From JABAQJ01 sp046327745 (GTDB taxonomy: Bacteria > Gemmatimonadota > Gemmatimonadetes > Gemmatimonadales > Gemmatimonadaceae), in NCBI GenBank assembly GCA_046327745.1, contig JAXLXV010000016.1:111511-175510 (forward strand): a stretch of DNA of 64,000 nucleotides. The letters run 5' to 3'. The notes beneath the pieces are model-generated. The model did not search any database, was not told the DNA's origin, and saw only the letters and a program-made list of their open reading frames with translations. Each line of letters starts with the position of its first letter. Position 1 is the first letter of the stretch. The translations under genes and the position numbers were made by a program. Positions 60,965-64,000 of this stretch are shown here, one piece after another.

Positions 60965-62440
60965 CTAGCGGAGGGTGCGTCCGACCGCGCTTTCCAGCAC
61001 AGCGTACGCCTTGTGGAAGTCGTAAATCGCGTTGATCAAGTCGGTCCCGGCGCGCTCGAAATCGCTGCGGGCCTGTGTGACGTCGACAAACGTGTTCGCG
61101 CCGACTCGGAACCGTTCCTGCGCCAGGGCCAGCGCTTCGCGCGCGGCCTGCTGGTTCTGCTCCTGCAATTTCACTGTCTGATAGGCCGTCGTCAGGTTCA
61201 GGTACGCGGCGGTGACATCTGCCGTCAGTCGCAACTCCTGCGCGCGCACACCGTACCGCGCGTCGCTCCGTGACGCTGAGGCTTCCTGAATCCGTTGTTC
61301 TCGCTGGAACCCGTTGAACACGTCAAACGAGACCTGCGCGTTGAACGTGATCGGGTTGCGGCTCATGCTGAAGGGGAACTTGGCATTCGCGTCGCGAATG
61401 GCCGACTCCTGCGCCGGTGTGAACACGATCGCGTTACACTGGGCGGCGATGGAGGACAGGCCGGCGCCAAGGCGCAGGGAGTCGGTCGACCGACAGGAAC
61501 GTTGCGACGAGAGCGTTTGCAACCGGGCGCCGTCGATCGTGCTGCCGATGCTCGTCAGTTGCTGGGCGAAGCCGCCGATCCCAGTCGACAGCGACAACGT
61601 GGGCGTCCACTGCGACTTGGCGCGTGCCACACCGACGTCCGCGGCGCGTTCGCGCGCCCGCAACGCCTGCAGCGCTGGATTTTGTGATCGCGCCATGTCG
61701 AGCAATTCGGCCAGCTGAACCTTTGGCTCTTCCACCGGGAACGACGTGACCAGCCGTACGCCCGAGGGCTGCTGGACGCCGATTTGCTGGAACAGCCGCA
61801 GCATTTCGATTTGAACGTTGTTACGCTCGCGAATGACGGCCACCTGCTGTTGCCCCACGGCCACCTCGGCGCGCCTAACGTCCAGCGTGGTGGCGGCACC
61901 AACCTGCTGTCGGGCGCGGGCCAGATCGAGCTGCGCCTGCGTGGAGACCAACAAGGTGTCCTGAAGCGCCGCCCGCGCCTGTGCCTGTAACGCACTCAAG
62001 TACTGTTGAGCCACGTTGGAGCGGAGCGTTGAGGCGGAGCTGGTGACGTCGGCTTCTGCGGCGTCCAGGGTGGCGCGCTGTTGGCGCGGGCCCATGCAGT
62101 TGTTCAGGCTAAACTGCGCGTTCAGGTTGATGCCCGCCGACGACGACAAGATGTCGGATTCGGCACCGAATTCCTGGCCGGCAAAGAGCTGCTTGCGACC
62201 TTCACGGTAGCCGGTGCCGAAGTCGGTTGAGATAGAGGGGAGCCACTGCCCGTACGCGCTTCGCAGGGCCGCGCCGGCGCGAGAGCGCTGGGTGGTGCTC
62301 TGCAGGTGCGTCGGATTGTTCTTGATGGCCAGCGTGACTGCTTCGTCGAGCGTCAGCACCGGGCCAGTTGTCTGCGGCGCTTGCGCGTTCGCGACGGCAG
62401 ACAAAAGGGCAAAAGTCGAAAGCTTAGCGAGGAGGCGCAT
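60965..62440 (-). CDS. TolC-family outer-membrane efflux protein
   Basis: A 491-residue TolC-like channel subunit with signal peptide (LLAKLSTFALLSAVANAQAP) and the two OEP repeats of long coiled helices: LTLDEAVTLAIKNNPTHLQS starts the first; LAQERFRVGANTFVDVTQAR is in the second. A Cys pair lies in the mid region (RSCRSTDSL, AAQCNAIVF). It heads the export operon TolC, adaptor, ATPase and four permeases. The ATG at 62440 was chosen at the signal peptide; a longer upstream frame is unlikely. Confidence 0.92.
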   Translation of the reverse strand: MRLLAKLSTFALLSAVANAQAPQTTGPVLTLDEAVTLAIKNNPTHLQSTTQRSRAGAALRSAYGQWLPSISTDFGTGYREGRKQLFAGQEFGAESDILSSSAGINLNAQFSLNNCMGPRQQRATLDAAEADVTSSASTLRSNVAQQYLSALQAQARAALQDTLLVSTQAQLDLARARQQVGAATTLDVRRAEVAVGQQQVAVIRERNNVQIEMLRLFQQIGVQQPSGVRLVTSFPVEEPKVQLAELLDMARSQNPALQALRARERAADVGVARAKSQWTPTLSLSTGIGGFAQQLTSIGSTIDGARLQTLSSQRSCRSTDSLRLGAGLSSIAAQCNAIVFTPAQESAIRDANAKFPFSMSRNPITFNAQVSFDVFNGFQREQRIQEASASRSDARYGVRAQELRLTADVTAAYLNLTTAYQTVKLQEQNQQAAREALALAQERFRVGANTFVDVTQARSDFERAGTDLINAIYDFHKAYAVLESAVGRTLR

Positions 62441-62521
62441 TGAGTATATGGGTCGGCGTTGTCGTGACCTGCGTGTCGTACGGGGCACCCTGACAGCGAG
62501 TTTCAGCACCCCATAGTGACA

Positions 62522-62550
62522 GAGCGCTCCGCTGGTAGGGCGGAGCGCTC
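62522..62550 (-). terminator. Hairpin between the exported-protein gene and the TolC operon
   Basis: GAGCGCTCCGC (62522-62532) pairs perfectly with GCGGAGCGCTC (62540-62550), 7-nt loop, just after the stop codon of the gene at 62562 on the minus strand. There is no strong U-run. Confidence 0.6.
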
Positions 62551-62561
62551 GACCTCGTGGG

Positions 62562-63257
62562 TTAGCTGGCGGGTGGGTCGTCGCGAAGGGCGAGGATCCC
62601 CCGAGACGGGATCGCAACCTTCAGCACACGGCCGGCTGCGTCGACCCAAAGATCGCGCTGGTCGCCACCCGGCTCGGTCAGCACGATGTGTGACGCTTCC
62701 AGTTCCTTGCCCGCGATCGTGACACGGTCTGGACCGCCCGCCGTGATCTTCAGCGTCAGCTGGGCATTTCGACGCGGAATCACCACGGCGACACTGGCCT
62801 GCTTGCTGTGTTGCGGAACGAAGTAGTACTGGTGAAAGACGTCGTCGTCGAGAATGATCGCTCCATCCGCGACGATGTACTCCTTCCGCGCCTCGCCACG
62901 TGCGGTACGCATACGGGCGTCCACCCGGCCGCGCGTGATGGTCCCGCTCCACCATTCCTGACTCGCCGACGAGTTTTTCGTCTGCACCTGGTAGGTCATG
63001 GGAACGCCGCTGGAGTCGGCCTGCATCGCCGGCGCCAAGCGTCGATCGCCGAGCACGATAGTCGCCTTGGCGATGTACTCCGTCCCCTTGCCAGTAGGCG
63101 TCGCGGCAATACTGAAGTCCTCTCGACCTGTCCGCTGGCCGTTGGTGGTGATGGTGAAACTGCCCTGATCGATCGTCTTGGCGCTTTGGGCCCGCATGGG
63201 GAGCCACGCGGAAGCCGAAAGGAGGAGGGCAGTACCGCCGATCTGAAGAGTGCGCAT
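62562..63257 (-). CDS. Exported protein of unknown function
   Basis: A 231-residue protein with signal peptide (MRTLQIGGTALLLSASAWLP, then MRAQ). The mature part is beta-rich: GSFTITTNGQRTGREDFSI, GTEYIAKATIVLGDRR, MTYQVQTKNSSASQEWWSG, IPRRNAQLTLKITAGGPDRV and DLWVDAAGRVLKVAIP. The layout suggests a periplasmic lipid- or ligand-binding beta fold (DUF6134-like), but I cannot name it with confidence. A TTATATAC stretch lies directly before the ATG, with no ribosome site. It lies upstream of the TolC operon. Confidence 0.7.
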   Translation of the reverse strand: MRTLQIGGTALLLSASAWLPMRAQSAKTIDQGSFTITTNGQRTGREDFSIAATPTGKGTEYIAKATIVLGDRRLAPAMQADSSGVPMTYQVQTKNSSASQEWWSGTITRGRVDARMRTARGEARKEYIVADGAIILDDDVFHQYYFVPQHSKQASVAVVIPRRNAQLTLKITAGGPDRVTIAGKELEASHIVLTEPGGDQRDLWVDAAGRVLKVAIPSRGILALRDDPPAS

Positions 63258-63338
63258 GTATATAAGGTACACGAATTTGACTCGCACGTTCAGCTCGGAC
63301 TCTTCATTTTCTGGCGCTTCGCTCCTCCGTTGCTGACC

Positions 63339-64000
63339 TCAGTCCGCGATGGGGGTCAGGAAGATCCGTTCCCGGACCTGCGACCGAATTCGCTGGTAGA
63401 TCTCGCGGCCCTTTTCGGCGGTTGCGAGCGAGGGGCTTCCGACGGACCCTGCACTGGTCCGCGGGATCCGCAGCGTGTTACGGCGGTACCGTCGCTCTGC
63501 TGCGGACGCAATCGTATAATCCTGCGCCAACTCCATATGCACGAGATGCGGGGCCATGAACAACAGGAGCGAGGTATCGGCCTCGTCACCGTGGAGCGCC
63601 TCGCTTTGGCTTTCCAGGAGATCGTCAATTCGAACGCTGAAGATGTCGACCACGCGGACGCGCGCGCCTTTCGTTACCACGGTCGCGAGCGCCTCTTGAT
63701 GTCCGACGTGCCCGTGTGCGGTGAGCAGGATGAACTCGCTCACTCCTTCGGCCTCCCACGAGTCGGTCAGGTCGTTCAGCGCCCGGAGCAGCGTCTTGCG
63801 CCGCAGGGTCGCGTTGCCCACGGCGCGATGTTCGGTCTCCGTGTTCACGCCATATTCGATCGTCGGCGCGCGCAGCACGCCGAACTCCGCCGAGAGATCG
63901 TCGGCGAGGTGTTCCACGATGAGCGTGTCACAACCCAGCGGCAGGTGCGGACCATGCTGTTCGCAGGTGCCAACGGGGATGATGAGTCGAGGATCGCGCA
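63339..64000 (-). CDS. Creatininase-family amidohydrolase (5' end outside window)
   Basis: The frame is open to the window edge and the upstream part encodes the family opening, including PVGTCEQHGPHLPLGCD with metal-binding Glu, His and Asp, so the gene continues beyond 64000. Further blocks are FILLTAHGHVGHQEALATV and GDEADTSLLLFMAP. Family members include creatininase, the riboflavin/F420 enzyme ArfB and mycofactocin MftE; context is too small to choose among them. The C-terminus at 63339 is complete. Confidence 0.85.
   Translation of the reverse strand, partial: RDPRLIIPVGTCEQHGPHLPLGCDTLIVEHLADDLSAEFGVLRAPTIEYGVNTETEHRAVGNATLRRKTLLRALNDLTDSWEAEGVSEFILLTAHGHVGHQEALATVVTKGARVRVVDIFSVRIDDLLESQSEALHGDEADTSLLLFMAPHLVHMELAQDYTIASAAERRYRRNTLRIPRTSAGSVGSPSLATAEKGREIYQRIRSQVRERIFLTPIAD

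Noticed and set aside
1..64000. CRISPR arrays, transposons, prophage, tRNA or rRNA genes
   Set aside because: No regular spaced repeats, transposase-like proteins, phage proteins or tRNA/rRNA signatures were seen on reading both strands, apart from the short 16S-3'-end complement at 44611, which is better read as a ribosome site.

Overview
The window looks like chromosomal DNA of a Gemmatimonadota-type bacterium. This is inferred from content: GC-rich genes, a secreted Oar-like TonB-dependent protein, paired MacB-type permeases, an MglA/MglB polarity pair, bactofilin, a bacillithiol deacetylase homologue, an ECF42 sigma factor with a DGPF partner, and a FecR-type signalling protein. No rRNA, tRNA, CRISPR array, insertion sequence or phage gene was recognised. 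The only RNA gene found is the signal recognition particle RNA.

Layout. 1-2.6 kb: the end of an RskA-type anti-sigma gene, a sigma-region-2/FecR hybrid membrane protein and a small hypothetical gene. 2.6-6 kb: a secreted M20 amidohydrolase, a CarH-type B12-dependent regulator with phased repeats in its promoter, and a CrcB fluoride channel. 6.1-9.3 kb: three exported proteins. 9.3-17.7 kb: a central-carbon cluster (transaldolase, pyruvate kinase, PhnP-like hydrolase, glucose-6-phosphate isomerase, long class II aldolase) followed by a YihY-type membrane protein and threonine aldolase. 17.7-24.8 kb: ECF42 sigma factor and DGPF protein, then a very long TonB-dependent receptor-like protein and a secreted partner.

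24.8-33.2 kb is housekeeping: SRP RNA (ffs), dnaX, ybaB, recR, mglB, mglA, pgsA, cinA, grpE and dnaJ. 33.4-42.7 kb is the most distinctive part. It is a translationally coupled operon of an acyl-CoA dehydrogenase, an aminoacyl-tRNA-synthetase-like amino acid:carrier-protein ligase, a DUF1839 protein, a holo-ACP synthase, a carrier protein, a GH2 glycosidase-like protein and an esterase. It faces a convergent fusion of an AAC(3)-type N-acetyltransferase with a six-hairpin domain. Together these look like a pathway that loads an amino acid on a carrier protein, oxidises it and perhaps transfers it to a sugar; the product is unknown.

43-45.6 kb: PadR regulator, bactofilin, zinc-ribbon protein and polysaccharide deacetylase. 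45.6-51.8 kb (minus strand): bshB1-like, kynA, kynB, an ABC ATPase and permease, cysteine desulfurase and mnmA in close order. 51.9-53.5 kb: a second secreted M20 amidohydrolase, paralogous to the first. 53.6-62.4 kb (minus strand): a MacAB-TolC-like export operon with four permeases but one ATPase. The window closes with an unknown exported protein and a creatininase-family gene cut by the edge.

One sequence-level theme runs through the window. The heptamer CCTAACG (or CGTTAGG) recurs about 40 times, in different reading frames and also between genes.
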